Source: Spirulinaceae cyanobacterium SM2_1_0
GTDB taxonomy: Bacteria; Cyanobacteriota; Cyanobacteriia; Cyanobacteriales; Spirulinaceae
NCBI GenBank assembly: GCA_012031265.1
Contig: JAAUTY010000055.1
Span: 1-33,787, forward strand
Reading direction: 5' to 3'
DNA length: 33,787 bases
This document shows positions 32,755-33,787 of this stretch, one piece after another. The notes under the pieces were generated by a model that did not search any database, was not told the origin of the DNA, and worked only from the letters and a program-made list of their open reading frames with translations. Within the stretch, counting starts at the first letter, position 1. Each line of letters starts with the position of its first letter. The translations under genes and the position numbers were made by a program.

Positions 32755-33128
32755 CAGAACTCATCGCTCCCGGCCTCAACCGCCTGACCGATGGCGTCGA
32801 AGCAGCGCGCTTGCTCTTTGGTGAGAGCATCAAACCCGATGCCCAGGGACTGGCGCAGTTGCACCTCGACGGTGTGAACGCTATTTTGCAGGCGGTGCTG
32901 GCGGCACTGCCCCCGGAGCCGGAGCTGAGTGAAGCGGCGGCAAAAGCGATCATCAAACAAGTCACCGAAGACCAAGGTGTCAAGAAGGGGATGGTGATGA
33001 AATCACTGCGCGCCGGTTTGATGGGAGAGTTGCAAGGCCCCGACTTGATCCAAGCCTGGCAACTTCTCCACCAGCGCGGTTGGGATCGCTCACGCTTGCA
33101 GCAGGCGATCGCTCACAGTCAGTCGTGA
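32751..33128 (+). CDS. gltX: Glutamyl-tRNA synthetase, C-terminal part (same gene)
   Basis: The C-terminal anticodon-binding domain of GltX. It reads [28 protein letters not shown] and ends at 33128, and is open upstream without stop to the C run. The GTG-like start at 32751 is only where the frame is first callable. Both halves show the usual residues without other damage, so the gene is probably intact in the organism and the frameshift an error (see findings). Confidence 0.85.
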   Translation: MTELIAPGLNRLTDGVEAARLLFGESIKPDAQGLAQLHLDGVNAILQAVLAALPPEPELSEAAAKAIIKQVTEDQGVKKGMVMKSLRAGLMGELQGPDLIQAWQLLHQRGWDRSRLQQAIAHSQS

Positions 33129-33277
33129 GTCGCTGTAGCCACGCCCTTCACTCGCCGCTGACATGAACGACAACCTGACGTTGGTGCGATCGCAGCGCTC
33201 ACCATTGCCGTACTCAGCAACCACACTCCTTTTCGCCGCTCCCCACTCGGTCATGTCCTCCGTTGGCTGTAGGGTGA

Positions 33278-33607
33278 ACCGGGCGCGATCCAAGACGTGA
33301 ACAATGCCGTCGCACAGATGCGGCTGTTTGGGAAACGGAGTTGCTGACTCTGACCGATGCGTTGATGGCCGAGTATGGTTTGATCGCTAATACTCTGCCA
33401 GAAGAGCCATTTGCAGAAGGACGTTTGCTTCCGCCTGAGCAATTGCCCCAGAAATTTTGGGCACTCGGAGGAAATTACAGCCTTTATAGTCCCCCGGATA
33501 TTGTACTGCGATTGGATGCTGTGACTGTCCCGACCGCCTTGGTCTTGAGCTGGGAACATCTACGACATGGAATCATCATCTGTGCGCAACGAGCTTGCAA
33601 CAATTGA
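33278..33607 (+). pseudogene. C-terminal fragment of an unrecognised protein
   Basis: An open frame without a credible start (only TTG 33341) reads LTDALMAEYGLIANTLPEEP, PQKFWALGGNYSLYSPPDIV and ends LVLSWEHLRHGIIICAQRAC plus NN. It has protein-like composition and looks like the end of a larger protein whose 5' part is gone or out of frame. I do not recognise the family. The stop at 33605-33607 is two bases before the first CRISPR repeat, so it may have been cut by array formation. The minus frames here have no support. Confidence 0.4.
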
Positions 33608-33609
33608 CT

Positions 33610-33787
33610 GTTTCAATCCTCACCCGGCCGGAAGACCGGGTGCAACTGCTGGAGCCTTTTGTAGAGCTTCTAAGTCAGGTAGTTTCAATCCTCACCCGGC
33701 CGGAAGACCGGGTGCAACGATCCGCTGCCCTGTTCTGGGCTTTTGACTCGGGTTGTTTCAATCCTCACCCGGCCGGAAGACCGGGTG
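33610..33787 (-). CRISPR. CRISPR array, part within the window
   Basis: Three copies of a 37-base repeat: 33610-33646, 33682-33718 and 33755-33787 (the last cut by the window edge). Repeats start GTTTCAATCC, contain the palindrome CACCCGG/CCGGGTG (7-bp stem, 8-base loop) and end GGGTGCAAC. Spacers are 35 and 36 bases. The complete repeats are identical. On the minus strand the repeat ends GAGGATTGAAAC, and ATTGAAAC is the usual crRNA 5' handle of type I and III systems. The array is therefore probably transcribed leftward from a leader outside the window. No cas gene is visible. Confidence 0.95.

Noticed and set aside
33090-33293. Minus-strand frame beside the end of gltX
   Set aside because: No recognised domain, overlaps gltX and its start is not supported.

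Overview
The window is cyanobacterial chromosome. The octamer GCGATCGC (HIP1) recurs throughout, genes typical of cyanobacteria are present (a CpcS/CpeS-type bilin lyase, DUF2949, an ndbB-like NDH-2, Tll0287-like DUF3365), and coding regions are GC-rich. I cannot name the species.

Left part (1-13.5 kb). A broken Rhs/YD-repeat fragment lies at the left edge. It is followed by a GNAT gene head-to-head with purE, then an FHA-GAF-adenylate cyclase gene that is frameshifted at a T run. Next come a clpP-M16 peptidase pair, a fructosamine-kinase-like gene, dnaJ overlapping a methyltransferase, a C-terminal processing protease, an ndbB-like NADH dehydrogenase with a HAD gene, an Hpt protein, a small membrane protein and a cupin. 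Mostly housekeeping.

Middle (13.5-20.1 kb). DUF2949, a coiled-coil protein, a lipoprotein, a membrane-anchored Ig-like/propeller protein, a second GNAT and a large PMT-type glycosyltransferase with a repeat-rich tail. Most of this looks cell-envelope related.

Accessory island (20.3-25.7 kb). A divergent locus is built around sulfide:quinone oxidoreductase (SQR). Rightward: sqr and a DUF3365 c-type haem protein. Leftward: DUF302, a DUF2892 membrane gene, an unlinked-type Rieske protein (PetC paralogue), a rhodanese remnant and a cysteine-free transporter of the bile-acid/arsenite superfamily. The intergenic region carries a near-consensus promoter for sqr and a second promoter with an inverted repeat over its -10. 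The working model is sulfide-derived electrons entering the plastoquinone pool, possibly with a dedicated Rieske protein.

The DUF2892 gene is interrupted by a 105-bp element flanked by TA. Removing 107 bp restores an intact 71-residue reading frame. A second 105-bp copy (93 of 105 positions identical, opposite orientation) sits at 5118-5222. This looks like a MITE of the TA-duplicating type and is the clearest new structure in the window.

Right part (25.8-33.8 kb). murE, a glutaredoxin-like gene, a small membrane protein, miaA, tRNA-Leu(UAG), a GH10-like lipid/sugar hydrolase-fold protein, a bilin lyase, and gltX, which is frameshifted at a C run. The window ends in a CRISPR array whose crRNA strand is probably the minus strand, so the repeat at 33610 would be the leader-distal end. 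Two single-base losses in homopolymers, one in an essential gene, suggest sequence errors rather than true pseudogenes.
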